The notes: generated from the letters alone by a model not told the origin. Shown: positions 1 to 8,153, counted from the stretch's first letter. The stretch is 64,000 nucleotides of DNA from Nocardia sp. MH4 (GCF_019266065.1 NZ_LPNR01000132.1:62001-126000); one strand, 5' to 3'. Program-made: numbers and translations.

Positions 1-130
1 CGGCGGCGAGTTCGCGACTGGTCTCGTAGACGAGGACGTCGACGTGCGCGCGTGCGCACACTTCCGCGATGCCCGCGCCCATCTGTCCGGCGCCGATGAT
101 GCCGACGCGCTGAATCTTCTCGCTGCTCAC
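1..130 (-). CDS. fadB2: 3-hydroxybutyryl-CoA dehydrogenase, N-terminal part (runs off the window)
   Basis: Only the first 43 codons are present; the gene continues past base 1. Translation from a GTG at 130 gives VSSEKIQRVGIIGAGQMGAG..., a Rossmann NAD-binding glycine motif (GIIGAGQMGAG) typical of short 3-hydroxyacyl-CoA dehydrogenases. An AGGAG ribosome binding site lies about 6 bases upstream of the GTG. The family oxidises or reduces beta-hydroxybutyryl-CoA in fatty acid metabolism. It lies directly downstream of aceA on the same strand, the icl1-fadB2 order known from M. tuberculosis, which supports the name fadB2. Confidence 0.85.
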   Translation of the reverse strand, partial: MSSEKIQRVGIIGAGQMGAGIAEVCARAHVDVLVYETSRELAA

Positions 131-525
131 GTCCCGCTCCTGTAATTTTGGCGGCTGGCGCCGCGGGGTTTCGGCCCTAAGCCCCGGCTCTTCCCTCCCT
201 ACGGGCACTCCTTCGTCGCGCCCTCCGGTCAGTCCAGAGCCGGGGACGGGCCGAAACCATGGGGGTCTGCGACCCGAAGTACCCAAAGTATAGGGATGCC
301 CTCCCCTGTCGGGGCTGATCGACAGGAGAGGGCGTACACCCCTACCGGAGTAGAGGAAATGCGTTGCTACTCAAAGCCGCCCGGTAGGGCGACCTCGAGG
401 AGCCAGTTCGCCGCCGGGTCGTCGCCGAGCGCTCGAAGCGCAGGTGCCGAAGGCACGAGTCTCGAGTGCTCGGCGGCGGCCCTGGAGGGGCGGCGAACAC
501 GTCGCGGCGGAGCCGCGACCATGTC
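131..525. other. Structured aceA-fadB2 intergenic region
   Basis: No convincing protein gene lies in this 395-base gap, but inverted repeats are dense. (1) GGTTTCGGCCC (167-177) plus CCCCGGCTCT (182-191) pair with AGAGCCGGGG (236-245) plus GGGCCGAAACC (248-258), a two-segment stem of 21 bp with a 44-base apical loop. (2) 298-333 forms a 13-bp stem with one mismatch. (3) CCCTACCGG (340-348) pairs with CCGGTAGGG (381-389), with a nested AGTAG/CTACT. (4) A short hairpin follows aceA at 501-519. On the minus strand TATACT (292-287) could be a -10 box placing element 1 in the fadB2 leader; on the plus strand TATAGG (289-294) could start an RNA carrying elements 2 and 3. Confidence 0.6.
501..519 (-). 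terminator. Hairpin after aceA
   Basis: GTCGCGGC-GGA-GCCGCGAC is a perfect 8-bp stem with a 3-base loop, beginning 7 bases beyond the aceA stop codon. There is no U-tract, so it is either a weak terminator or an mRNA-stabilising hairpin before fadB2. Confidence 0.45.
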
Positions 526-1815
526 TCAGTGGAACTGACCCTCTTCGGTGGAGCCCTTCAGGGCAGCCGTCGAGGTGTTCGGGTCCACGGTGGTGGCGAT
601 GGTGTCGAAGTAGCCGGCACCGACCTCACGCTGGTGCTTCACGGCGGTGAAGCCACGCTCGGCGGCAGCCTTGAACTCGCGCTCCTGCAGGTCGACGAAC
701 GAGGTCATGCCGTCGCGGGCGTAGCCGTACGCCAGGTCGAACATGCCGTAGTTCAGCGAGTGGAAGCCGGCCAGGGTGATGAACTGGAACTTGAAGCCCA
801 TCGCGCCGAGCTCACGCTGGAACTTCGCGATGGTCGCGTCGTCCAGGTGCGCCTTCCAGTTGAACGAAGGCGAGCAGTTGTAGGCCAGCAGCTGGTCCGG
901 GAACTCGCTGCGGACGGCCTCGGCGAACTTGCGCGCGACCTCGAGGTCCGGCACGCCGGTCTCCATCCAGATGAGGTCGGCGTAGGGGGCGTAGGCCTTG
1001 GCACGCGCGATGCAGGGCTCGATGCCGTTCTTCACACCGAAGAAGCCCTCGGCGGTACGGGTGCCGTCCAGGAACTCACGGTCGCGCTCGTCCACGTCGG
1101 TGGTGAGCAGGGTGGCGGCCTCGGCGTCGGTGCGGGCGATGATCACCGACGGCACGTCGGCGACGTCGGCGGCCAGACGCGCGGAGGTCAGGGTGCGGAT
1201 GTGCTGCTGGGTGGGGATCAGCACCTTGCCACCGAGGTGGCCGCACTTCTTCTCCGACGCCAGCTGGTCCTCCCAGTGGACACCGGCGGCACCCGCGGCG
1301 ATCATCGCCTTCTGCAGCTCGTAGGCGTTCAGCGCGCCACCGAAGCCGGCCTCGGCGTCGGCCACGATCGGGGCCAGCCAGTTGGCGACCGAGTTGTCAC
1401 CCTCGACCTTGGAGATCTCGTCGGCGCGCAGCAGCGCGTTGTTGATGCGACGGACCACCGACGGGACCGAGTTCGCCGGGTACAGCGACTGGTCGGGGTA
1501 GGTGTGGCCGGACAGGTTCGCGTCACCGGCGACCTGCCAACCCGACAGGTAGATGGCCTTCAGGCCGGCGCGAACCTGCTGCACGGCCTGGTTGCCGGTG
1601 AGGGCGCCGAGGGAGTTGATGTAGTCCTCGTTGTTCACGAGGTCCCACAGGATCTCCGCACCGCGGCGGGCGAGGGTGTGCTCCTCGACAACGTTGCCCT
1701 GCAGGGCGACGACCTGCTCGGCGGTGTAGTTGCGGGTGATGCCCTTCCAGCGCGGGTTGGTGTCCCAATCCTGCTGGATCTCCGCAGCGGTCTTCGGGGT
1801 GCCGACAGTCGACAT
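526..1815 (-). CDS. aceA: Isocitrate lyase
   Basis: This 429-residue enzyme cleaves isocitrate to succinate and glyoxylate, the first step of the glyoxylate shunt used for growth on acetate and fatty acids. The family signature KKCGH is at residues 189-193 with the catalytic Cys191, and the substrate-loop region around residues 100-200 (SGWQVAGDAN, HTYPDQSLYP) is intact. Length and sequence fit the short actinobacterial Icl1 type. The ATG at 1815 is preferred because GGAG lies about 8 bases upstream; the frame stays open to 1968 but that extension looks non-coding. RamB-like boxes upstream suggest acetate-responsive control. fadB2 follows on the same strand. Confidence 0.97.
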   Translation of the reverse strand: MSTVGTPKTAAEIQQDWDTNPRWKGITRNYTAEQVVALQGNVVEEHTLARRGAEILWDLVNNEDYINSLGALTGNQAVQQVRAGLKAIYLSGWQVAGDANLSGHTYPDQSLYPANSVPSVVRRINNALLRADEISKVEGDNSVANWLAPIVADAEAGFGGALNAYELQKAMIAAGAAGVHWEDQLASEKKCGHLGGKVLIPTQQHIRTLTSARLAADVADVPSVIIARTDAEAATLLTTDVDERDREFLDGTRTAEGFFGVKNGIEPCIARAKAYAPYADLIWMETGVPDLEVARKFAEAVRSEFPDQLLAYNCSPSFNWKAHLDDATIAKFQRELGAMGFKFQFITLAGFHSLNYGMFDLAYGYARDGMTSFVDLQEREFKAAAERGFTAVKHQREVGAGYFDTIATTVDPNTSTAALKGSTEEGQFH

Positions 1816-2320
1816 CTCTGACTCCACTTCCTCGGTGTGGTCGGTGCTCCTACGGTCCAGCCGTGAAACAACCGGCGGCTTAACGCTTTCGGTTGCGCGA
1901 CTCGTACTGCTGAAGCAATTTGCAGGCTTGCTAGGACTAGCTAGGGCCTGAGGGGTGTACTTCCACACGATGGCACACCAGGAAATAGCCGTCTACCTGT
2001 TGCTTATGTGAATCTCAGCTAGGTTTGCCGCCGCGTTTGCTAACTTTGCGAAATTTGCGGGCTAATTGCAAGCACCCGCCCTACCGACCGGTAGCGCTGA
2101 CCAGGAGTTTTAGCATAACGCCCGTACTGTTAGCGCTTCCCGCCCGGGCGCCGCCCGACACGCCCAACCCTCGCACCTTGTGAGCTGTTTCACACACCAC
2201 GCCGGGCAGGAATGGTGTGCGTGTCGTCACTGCATTCGCCCGAGGTCGACGCGCACCCCGGAAGTGGGGGCGCGGTGGGCAGTCCTGGACACTCGTCCGC
2301 GAAGACGAGAGGGTGACCCC
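1816..2320. promoter_or_regulatory. Divergent aceA / lipase promoter region
   Basis: This 505-base gap separates aceA (minus) from the secreted lipase gene (plus). It is visibly more AT-rich than the flanking genes. Several TTTGC motifs occur: CAATTTGCAGG (1916-1926), GTTTGCTAAC (about 2036-2045), AACTTTGCGAAA (2042-2053), AAATTTGCGGG (2051-2061) and TAATTGCAAGC (about 2063-2073). The cluster resembles RamB operator arrays upstream of glyoxylate-cycle genes in corynebacteria and mycobacteria. I see no protein gene in the gap. Confidence 0.6.
2042..2053. promoter_or_regulatory. Best RamB-like box upstream of aceA
   Basis: AACTTTGCGAAA fits the published RamB consensus built around TTTGC(A/G/T)AA. 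It lies about 230 bases upstream of the aceA start codon and a RamB homologue is encoded at 30626-32032. Binding is inferred from motif similarity only. Confidence 0.55.
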
Positions 2321-3481
2321 ATGAGGATTTCGAGGATCGCGGCCACGTCGAAGGTCGCGCTGACGGTGGTCGCGGCGACGGCCGCGGTGAGCCTGGTGCC
2401 GATGGCGGCGAGCGCGCAGCCGGCACCGCGGGCCGGGAGTGTCGTCGGCGTCGAGGCACTGTCCCCGGCAGCGACGCTGCCCGGCTCGGCGCGCGCCGAG
2501 CGGTTGCTCTACCGGTCGACGACCGCGGGCGACCAGCCGACCACGACCAGTGCCGCCGTGTACTTCCCGACGGGCGAGGCGCCCGCGGGCGGGTGGCCGG
2601 TGATCGCGTGGGCGCACGGCACCGTTGGTCTCGGGGACGACTGCGCGTACAGCGTGGCGGGCCCCGCCGCGGTCGAACGCGACTGGGCCTACCTCGGCAC
2701 CTGGCTGAGCCAGGGGTACGCGGTCGTGGCGGCCGATTACGCGGGCCTCGGCGGCCCGGGTGAGCACCCGTATCTCAACGGCGTGGTGGAGGCGCACAAC
2801 GTGGTCGACGCGGTGCGCGCGGCCACCACGCAGTACCCGGCGCTGTCGAACAAGTGGGCCGTGGTCGGCCAGTCGCAGGGCGGCGGCGCCGCGGTGTTCA
2901 CCGCTCGCTACGCCACCGAGTTCGGCGGTTCCGCCCTCGACTATCGCGGCGCGGTCGGCACCGGCGTGCCCGCCTACATCGAGGACGTCATCGGCCTACT
3001 CGGCCCCGGCATGCCGCCGATCGCGCTGAGCGCGCACCTGTCGGCCTACGTGCTCTACATCCTCAACGGCCTGCGCACCACCTTCCCCGAGCTCGACATC
3101 GACAGCCTGCTCACCGAGTCGGGCCGCGACTGGGTCGCCCGCGCCCAAACCGGTTGCATCGGCCCGCTCGGCGACGAACTCGCCGCCGCGAAGCCCAGCC
3201 TGGGCAGCCTGCTCGCCCGCCCGCTGTCGTCGATTCCCGATCTGCGCGGGCTGCTCGCGCGCTACATGGGCCTGCCGGAATCCGGCTACGACCGGCCGGT
3301 GTTCCTGGGTCAGGGCCTGCGCGACACCGATGTGGTCACCCCCGAGACCCTGCGCTTCGCCGCGGTGCTGACCGCGAACCGCCAGCCGGTCACCGTCCGC
3401 ACCTACCCCACCGACCACGACGGCACGGTCAACGCCTCCCTCGTCGACTCGCTGCCGTTCGTCCACGGCCTCTTCGCCTGA
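2321..3481 (+). CDS. Secreted lipase (secretory LIP family)
   Basis: This is a 386-residue alpha/beta hydrolase, probably an exported lipase or esterase. Residues 1-32 form a signal peptide (basic MRISR start, hydrophobic core, ASA-QP cleavage). The nucleophile elbow GQSQGG places the catalytic Ser at residue 185; an Asp (GLRDTD) and His (TDHDG) towards the C terminus fit the rest of the triad. The pattern is that of the secreted lipase family of nocardiae, rhodococci and mycobacteria. The ATG at 2321 has a GAGAGGG Shine-Dalgarno; the frame is open further upstream to 2180. The substrate is unknown. A hairpin shared with the convergent hydrolase follows at 3487-3513. Confidence 0.85.
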   Translation: MRISRIAATSKVALTVVAATAAVSLVPMAASAQPAPRAGSVVGVEALSPAATLPGSARAERLLYRSTTAGDQPTTTSAAVYFPTGEAPAGGWPVIAWAHGTVGLGDDCAYSVAGPAAVERDWAYLGTWLSQGYAVVAADYAGLGGPGEHPYLNGVVEAHNVVDAVRAATTQYPALSNKWAVVGQSQGGGAAVFTARYATEFGGSALDYRGAVGTGVPAYIEDVIGLLGPGMPPIALSAHLSAYVLYILNGLRTTFPELDIDSLLTESGRDWVARAQTGCIGPLGDELAAAKPSLGSLLARPLSSIPDLRGLLARYMGLPESGYDRPVFLGQGLRDTDVVTPETLRFAAVLTANRQPVTVRTYPTDHDGTVNASLVDSLPFVHGLFA

Positions 3482-3486
3482 GCACC

Positions 3487-3513
3487 GGACCCGGCCCGGT
3501 CAGGGCCGGGTCC
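3487..3513. terminator. Bidirectional terminator hairpin
   Basis: GGACCCGGCCC-ggtca-GGGCCGGGTCC is a perfect 11-bp stem between and partly inside the convergent ends of the lipase (3481) and the hydrolase (3500). Confidence 0.65.
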
Positions 3514-4336
3514 GCGCCAGGACCGCGCGCACGACGGCGGCGTACGCGGCGGGATGGGTGAGATTCCCGTTGTGACCGCCGGGGAATTCGACCAGCGGCG
3601 CGTCTCGCAGCTCGGCCAGCTCGCGCGCGCACTTGTGGTCGAAGACCTGCGGCCCGGTGGTGCGCCCGGTCGCGGGCACGATGCGCACCGGTGATTCCCG
3701 CAGCGCCGTGACATCGACGCAGTCGGCCCGGACGGCGGTGAAGTCGTGGCCGAGGAAGTACTCGAAGTTGCGTGCGCGCTCGGCGGTGATCGGCGCGAGC
3801 CGCACCCCGGGCTCGACATCCTGGTTCGCCGGATCGATCCCGAGCGTGCGCACCATCGGCGCCAGCGCCGCCCGCCAGCCTTCGGCGCGGAAGACCTCCT
3901 GACACTGCGCGAGTTCCGCCAGGTGATGGGCCCGCTCGGTCGCGGCCAGCAGCCACGGACTCACCGGCTCGTGCGCGATCAAGGTGCTCAGTTGCCCCGG
4001 ATGCGTCACCGCCAGGTGCAGCCCGATCGAGGCGCCCATACTGCAGCCGAGCATCGCCACCGGCGCGTCGGTGAGCGCGGCGAGCAGCCGGTGCGCATCG
4101 TCGGCGTGGGTGGCCATCGACGCGCCCGGCGTGCCGTGGATCCGGCTGCGCGAGAGCCCGCGCCGGTCGTAGGTGATGACGGTGAAGTCCGCCTCCAGTT
4201 CCCGCACCAGCGCTTCGCTGCGCCGCGCGCCCCCCTCCCCGCTCTGCGAGATCAGCAGCATCGGCCCGTGGCCGCGCACCTCGTAGTACAGCTCGGCGTC
4301 GGGAACCGGCAGCGTGTCGGCGTGAATCGTGCTCAT
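3500..4336 (-). CDS. Alpha/beta hydrolase
   Basis: A 278-residue cytoplasmic alpha/beta hydrolase. The nucleophile elbow GCSMGAS carries the likely catalytic Ser near residue 100. YDRRGLSRS resembles the oxyanion-side loop of haloperoxidase and epoxide-hydrolase-like proteins, and GGHNG near the C terminus carries the His. The ATG at 4336 is chosen because GGTGAG sits 4 bases upstream; an in-frame GTG at 4345 is possible. It is divergently transcribed from a MarR gene with palindromes between them, so it is probably the MarR target. The substrate cannot be read from sequence. Confidence 0.8.
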   Translation of the reverse strand: MSTIHADTLPVPDAELYYEVRGHGPMLLISQSGEGGARRSEALVRELEADFTVITYDRRGLSRSRIHGTPGASMATHADDAHRLLAALTDAPVAMLGCSMGASIGLHLAVTHPGQLSTLIAHEPVSPWLLAATERAHHLAELAQCQEVFRAEGWRAALAPMVRTLGIDPANQDVEPGVRLAPITAERARNFEYFLGHDFTAVRADCVDVTALRESPVRIVPATGRTTGPQVFDHKCARELAELRDAPLVEFPGGHNGNLTHPAAYAAVVRAVLARTRP

Positions 4337-4364
4337 GCCACTCACCGTAATTCATCAGATTTGA

Positions 4365-4382
4365 TACATCAAGAGTGATGTA
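4365..4382. promoter_or_regulatory. Palindromic operator in hydrolase/MarR divergon
   Basis: TACATCA-agag-TGATGTA is a perfect 7-bp inverted repeat with a 4-base spacer, overlapping a second palindrome TTGAT-ac-ATCAA at 4361-4372. The 18-bp size suits a MarR dimer, and it lies between the divergent starts at 4336 and 4394. Confidence 0.6.
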
Positions 4383-4393
4383 ACTTGAGCGGT

Positions 4394-4831
4394 ATGGATG
4401 GAGTCGAACTGTTCCTGCTCGGGCGAACGCTGATGAAGATCGGCGAGGAGGCCCTGCCCACGGCGGGTCTCGGCGGCGGGCACCGCCCGGTGCTGGTGGT
4501 CACCAGCGACATCGTCGCCCACCCGGACAGCACCGTCGGCGAGATCGCCCGCCGCACCGGACTGCCGCAGAGCGCGGTGTCGACGGCGGTCGCCCGGCTC
4601 GAGGAGGCGGGCTCGATCACCACCGCCACCGACCCGCGCGACCGCCGTCGCACCGTCATCCGCCCGGCGGAACGGATCTCGGCGCGGGTCGCCCAGATCC
4701 GCGCGTCCACCATCGACGCGGCCGTCGCCGCGGCTCTGCCCACCGCCGACCCGGCCGCGACGGCCGAGGTACTCCAGGCCTTGGACGTCCTCGCCCGGCA
4801 CTTGCGCCCGCGGGGCACGGAACCACGGTAG
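4394..4831 (+). CDS. MarR-family transcriptional regulator
   Basis: A 145-residue winged-helix regulator. The recognition region STVGEIARRTGLPQSAVSTA is followed by a wing with DPRDRRRT, the usual MarR layout. The ATG at 4394 lacks a good ribosome binding site and the intergenic distance is only 57 bases, so the transcript may be nearly leaderless; a TTG at 4385 is the alternative start. It probably represses itself and the divergent hydrolase through the 4361-4382 palindromes. The ligand is unknown. Confidence 0.85.
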   Translation: MDGVELFLLGRTLMKIGEEALPTAGLGGGHRPVLVVTSDIVAHPDSTVGEIARRTGLPQSAVSTAVARLEEAGSITTATDPRDRRRTVIRPAERISARVAQIRASTIDAAVAAALPTADPAATAEVLQALDVLARHLRPRGTEPR

Positions 4832-4872
4832 AAGTGCCGCGCCCCTCGAATTCGGGAGCGCGGCCGGACTTC
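4831..4872. terminator. Hairpin between MarR and puuE
   Basis: Imperfect inverted repeat with GAAGT (4831-4835) and GCCGCGC pairing with GCGCGGC and ACTTC (4868-4872), filling the gap between the convergent stop codons. It is probably a bidirectional terminator. Confidence 0.5.
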
Positions 4873-5778
4873 TCACACCATCGGCGGATGCACCTTGCGC
4901 CAATGTTCGGCGATGTCGATCCGCCGGGCGATCCACACTCCGTCGTGGGCCTGCACGTGATCGAGGAACCGTTCCAGCGCCGCGGTCCGCGCGGGCCGGC
5001 CCGCCAGGCGGCAGTGCAAACCGATCGACAGCATCTTCGGACTGCCCTCGGCGCCTTCGCGATACAGCACGTCGAACGCGTCGCGCAGGTGCGCGAAGAA
5101 CTCGTCGCCGTTGGCGAAGCCGGCCGGGGAGGCGAAGCGCATGTCGTTGGTGTCGAGGGTGTACGGCACGACCAGGTGGTTCTGACCCCGCACCTCGGTC
5201 CAGTACGGCAGATCGTCGGCGTAGGAGTCGGAGTCGTAGACGAATCCGCCGTGCTCGACGACGAGCTCCCTGGTATTCGGCGAATCGCGGCCGGTGTACC
5301 AGCCCAGCGGGGCCGCGCCGGTCAGCTCGGTGAGCACGCGCACCGCCTCGGCCATGTCCGCGCGCTCGATATCGCGATCGATGAGCTGATACGACTTCCA
5401 TTGCAGCCCGTGACAGGCGATCTCGTGGCCGAGCTCCCGAAAGGCCGCCACCGCTTCGGGATTACGCTGCATGGCCCGCGCCACCGCGAAGATGGTGAGC
5501 GGCAGCCCGCGCCGCTCGAAGGCGCGCAGCACCCGCCACAGCCCGGCGCGGGAGCCGTACTCGTAGAGCGATTCCATGCTCATGTGCCGGTTCGGGAACG
5601 CCTCGGCCGGAGTCATCTCGGACAGGAAGGTCTCCGAGTGCGGCGACCCGTCGAGGACGTTGTTCTCCCCGCCCTCCTCGTAATTCAGCACGAACTGCAC
5701 GGCGACCCGCGCGCCGCCGGGCCACTGCGGATCCGGCGGATTCGGGCCATAGCCGACGAAGTCGCGAATGTCACTCAT
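4873..5778 (-). CDS. puuE: Allantoinase, polysaccharide-deacetylase (PuuE) type
   Basis: A 301-residue NodB-fold enzyme of the PuuE group, which hydrolyses allantoin to allantoate without relation to the classical amidohydrolase allantoinases. Signature segments are RDFVGYGPNPPDPQWPGGAR at the start, FVLNYEEGGENNVLDG, and GHEIACHGLQWKSY, where the His belongs to the metal site. The ATG overlaps the allantoicase stop as ATGA, so the two proteins are translationally coupled. It is the last gene of the qor-xdh-DUF6986-alc-puuE operon and ends at a hairpin facing MarR. The genomic context makes the assignment strong. Confidence 0.93.
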   Translation of the reverse strand: MSDIRDFVGYGPNPPDPQWPGGARVAVQFVLNYEEGGENNVLDGSPHSETFLSEMTPAEAFPNRHMSMESLYEYGSRAGLWRVLRAFERRGLPLTIFAVARAMQRNPEAVAAFRELGHEIACHGLQWKSYQLIDRDIERADMAEAVRVLTELTGAAPLGWYTGRDSPNTRELVVEHGGFVYDSDSYADDLPYWTEVRGQNHLVVPYTLDTNDMRFASPAGFANGDEFFAHLRDAFDVLYREGAEGSPKMLSIGLHCRLAGRPARTAALERFLDHVQAHDGVWIARRIDIAEHWRKVHPPMV

Positions 5779-6752
5779 GCGCCCAGCTCCCCGTAGAGCC
5801 GCAGGCGGGCGAGGCCGCCGTCGGGATAGATGTCGAGGCGCACCTCCTCCACCGAGGCGGCGGCAGGCGCGAGCGCGAACCGATGCCTGGTGTCGGGCAG
5901 CAGATCGGTGCGCGGCAGCAGCTCGACCTGGGTGCCGTCGTTGGTGAAGCCGGTGAGCGAGGCCGCGCCGGGGCTGTTGCCGAGGAAGCAGGAAGTGTCG
6001 ATCTCGGCGAGCCGGATCGCGCCCGGACCGGCCAATCTGATGCGCACCCAATCGTTTCCGTCGTCGCGGCGTCGGGCGGTCTCCCAGCCGTCGCCCATCA
6101 CCCTGGCCAGGCCGGGGTAGAGCAGCTGGTTGGGCGAGCTGTAGAAGCGGTTGGAGCAGTCCAGGACGAGTGCGCCGTTCTCCAGCGCGGCCAGGTCGAG
6201 CGGGCCGAGGCCCAACAGCGCCGGGTCGGGTCTGCCCTCGCCGTGCACGCGCAGGCGGGCGACGCCGCCGTCGGGGTGCATGGTGAGTTTCACGTGGGTC
6301 CAGCGGCTTTCGCTGTCGATGGGGAACGGATTGCGGCTGTCGCCACCCACCTTCACCCGGTCGAGCAGGGCGACCCAGTCGGTGCGAGCGGCGATCTCCT
6401 CGGCGGGCGGATACCCCTCGATCGCCAGCGCCGCCAGCGACACCTCGGGCGGGTAGTTGCCCTTGAACCAGGCGGTGTCCACCACGACACCGCGGATCAC
6501 GCCCGGCACGCCGAGCCGCACGATGGCGCTGTCGTCGCCGGGCTTGCCCCGGTGCCGTCGGGTCTCCCAGCCGTCGTAGACCTGTCCCTTGTGCCCGAAG
6601 GTGGCCGGTCGATATTCCGACGGACCCGGGTTGACCAGGTTCTCCTTCTCCGCGAAGAACTCGTCGTTCGCCCAGATCACCGACCCGCCGAGGGATCGAA
6701 CCGCCAGATCGGGGAGCAGCGTGAAATCGTCGCCGCCGAGGTGTGTGGTCAC
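5775..6752 (-). CDS. alc: Allantoicase
   Basis: This 325-residue enzyme converts allantoate to ureidoglycolate and urea. The protein shows the internal duplication typical of allantoicases: two jelly-roll halves, each with a GWETxRRR-type segment (DGWETRRHRGKPGDDSAIVR in the first, DGWETARRRDDGNDWVRIR in the second) and each ending with a PDGGxARLR(L/V) strand. It starts at GTG 6752 with AGGAGG five bases upstream. It overlaps puuE by 4 bases and lies 168 bases downstream of the DUF6986-type gene; no separate gene is visible in that gap. Confidence 0.95.
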   Translation of the reverse strand: MTTHLGGDDFTLLPDLAVRSLGGSVIWANDEFFAEKENLVNPGPSEYRPATFGHKGQVYDGWETRRHRGKPGDDSAIVRLGVPGVIRGVVVDTAWFKGNYPPEVSLAALAIEGYPPAEEIAARTDWVALLDRVKVGGDSRNPFPIDSESRWTHVKLTMHPDGGVARLRVHGEGRPDPALLGLGPLDLAALENGALVLDCSNRFYSSPNQLLYPGLARVMGDGWETARRRDDGNDWVRIRLAGPGAIRLAEIDTSCFLGNSPGAASLTGFTNDGTQVELLPRTDLLPDTRHRFALAPAAASVEEVRLDIYPDGGLARLRLYGELGA

Positions 6753-6920
6753 CGTTGCCTCCTATGCCTCAGGTGCTGCGGGCCCAGCCCGCCATGGAGT
6801 ACTGCCTGCGCGTCTCGCCGCGCGGCCGCTCGAAGCAGCGGCGCGCCGCGGTCGTCCGAGCGCGACATCGCCCGAGCCGCATGGCGTTGGCTTGCCGATG
6901 CCCCGGCACTCCCCGGTGGG

Positions 6921-8153
6921 TCATCGCGCGTCCTGTGGCGCGTACGTGCGCGCGACCAGCGCCTCGAGCACCGCGACGGTGAGTTCCGGTGCCCGCGTGC
7001 CGAGTTCGTCGGCGGTGACGGCGCCGCAGCGCAGGCCGCGCAGCACCGTGGTGGCGAGGGCTTCCGCGGTGGCGGGCTCATCGATTACGCCGCCGGAGCG
7101 CCGGTCCAGATAGGCCAGCAGGCGCGGGACGGCGACGTCGATGGCGGTGCGGAAGAAGTCGTAGGTGGCCAGCCAGCGGGTGATCAGGTGCCCGGGATGC
7201 ATGTCCCAGCCCTGGTAATAGCCGCGCCGCAGGGCCCGCTCGACCAGACGATGGTGATTGCGCAACGCGCCTTCGGGATCGGCGTCCGGCACGATCTGGG
7301 TGGAGCCGTCACAGATCCACACCCCGGTCTGGGCGGCGGCGACCTGCATCACGGCCTTGGCGTGGTCGGCCGCCGGATGGTCGAGGGCCTGATCGGTGGC
7401 AGCGATGCCGCAGGCGGCGGTGTAGTCGTAGGTGCCGAAGTGCAGTGCGCTGCACCGCCCGTCGGCCAGGGTGATCATCCGGGAGATCGGCGCCGTGCCA
7501 TCGGGGGCGATGATCGCCTGCGGGCTCTCGATCTGGAGTTCGAAACGCAGGGTCCGCTCGGGCAGCCCGTGCACCGCCTCGATCCCGGCGCAGAGATCGA
7601 CGATCGCCGAGACCTGTTCGGCCGCGCGGATCTTCGGGACGGTGAACACGAAGCCGGGCGCGACCCCGCCCGCCGCGTCGAGCACGAGTTCGAGGGTCCG
7701 CAGGGCGCGCCTGCGCTCGGCGGCGGCCAATCCCTTGGTGCGAACGCCGAACGAGCTGGGAGCGCCGGGAGTACCGGCCCAGCTCGCCAAGGCCTTGCCC
7801 GCGGCGGCCGCGGCCGCGTCCTCCTCGTCGTCGGCGCGGAAACCGTAGCCGTCCTCGAAGTCGATCCGCAGATCCTGCACCGGCTGCTCGGTCAGCCTGC
7901 GGCGCACGGCCGACAGCGCGTCGGTGGCGTCGAGGCCGACGAGGAGATCGGCGTGCCGGTGCAGCAGCGCCAGCGCGGCCGCGCCCCACTCGGCGGGGGT
8001 GTCGGCATCGGCGCGGTCGGCGGCCACATAGGCGGTGTGCACCGGCTGGATCCGGTCACCCGCTCCCGGGTAGCGCGTCCGCAGACCGGCGTCGACGGCG
8101 TCGAGGGTGGCGTCGATGCGGGCGCGGATGTGCTCGGGTAGCTGGGAGTTCAC
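6921..8153 (-). CDS. CitE/HpcH-like aldolase-family protein (DUF6986 type)
   Basis: A 410-residue protein related to the HpcH/HpaI aldolase, citrate lyase beta and malyl-CoA lyase superfamily. Visible landmarks are RIDFEDGYGF, FVFTVPKIR, RFELQIESPQAI (acidic metal ligand region) and HFGTYDYTAACG. The GTG start at 8153 overlaps the xanthine dehydrogenase stop (GTGA) and has AAGGAG seven bases upstream, so it is co-translated with purine degradation enzymes. The family makes or breaks C-C bonds involving glyoxylate, acetyl-CoA or malate. Since the next enzyme, allantoicase, makes ureidoglycolate (a glyoxylate adduct), a role in disposing of that product is plausible but unproven. Confidence 0.75.
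   Translation of the reverse strand: MNSQLPEHIRARIDATLDAVDAGLRTRYPGAGDRIQPVHTAYVAADRADADTPAEWGAAALALLHRHADLLVGLDATDALSAVRRRLTEQPVQDLRIDFEDGYGFRADDEEDAAAAAAGKALASWAGTPGAPSSFGVRTKGLAAAERRRALRTLELVLDAAGGVAPGFVFTVPKIRAAEQVSAIVDLCAGIEAVHGLPERTLRFELQIESPQAIIAPDGTAPISRMITLADGRCSALHFGTYDYTAACGIAATDQALDHPAADHAKAVMQVAAAQTGVWICDGSTQIVPDADPEGALRNHHRLVERALRRGYYQGWDMHPGHLITRWLATYDFFRTAIDVAVPRLLAYLDRRSGGVIDEPATAEALATTVLRGLRCGAVTADELGTRAPELTVAVLEALVARTYAPQDAR

Noticed and set aside
167..258. Known riboswitch class or 6C RNA
   Set aside because: I compared it from memory with ydaO, cobalamin, SAM and 6C patterns and found no matching conserved core or C-rich loops; kept only as an unassigned structured element.
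466..1821. Long plus-strand frame opposite aceA
   Set aside because: It mirrors aceA codon bias on the other strand, has low-complexity Val/Gly/Leu/Arg-rich sequence and no ribosome binding site.
4873..5778. Chitin or peptidoglycan deacetylase
   Set aside because: The NodB fold is shared, but the PuuE-specific N terminus, absence of a signal peptide and overlap with allantoicase identify an allantoinase.
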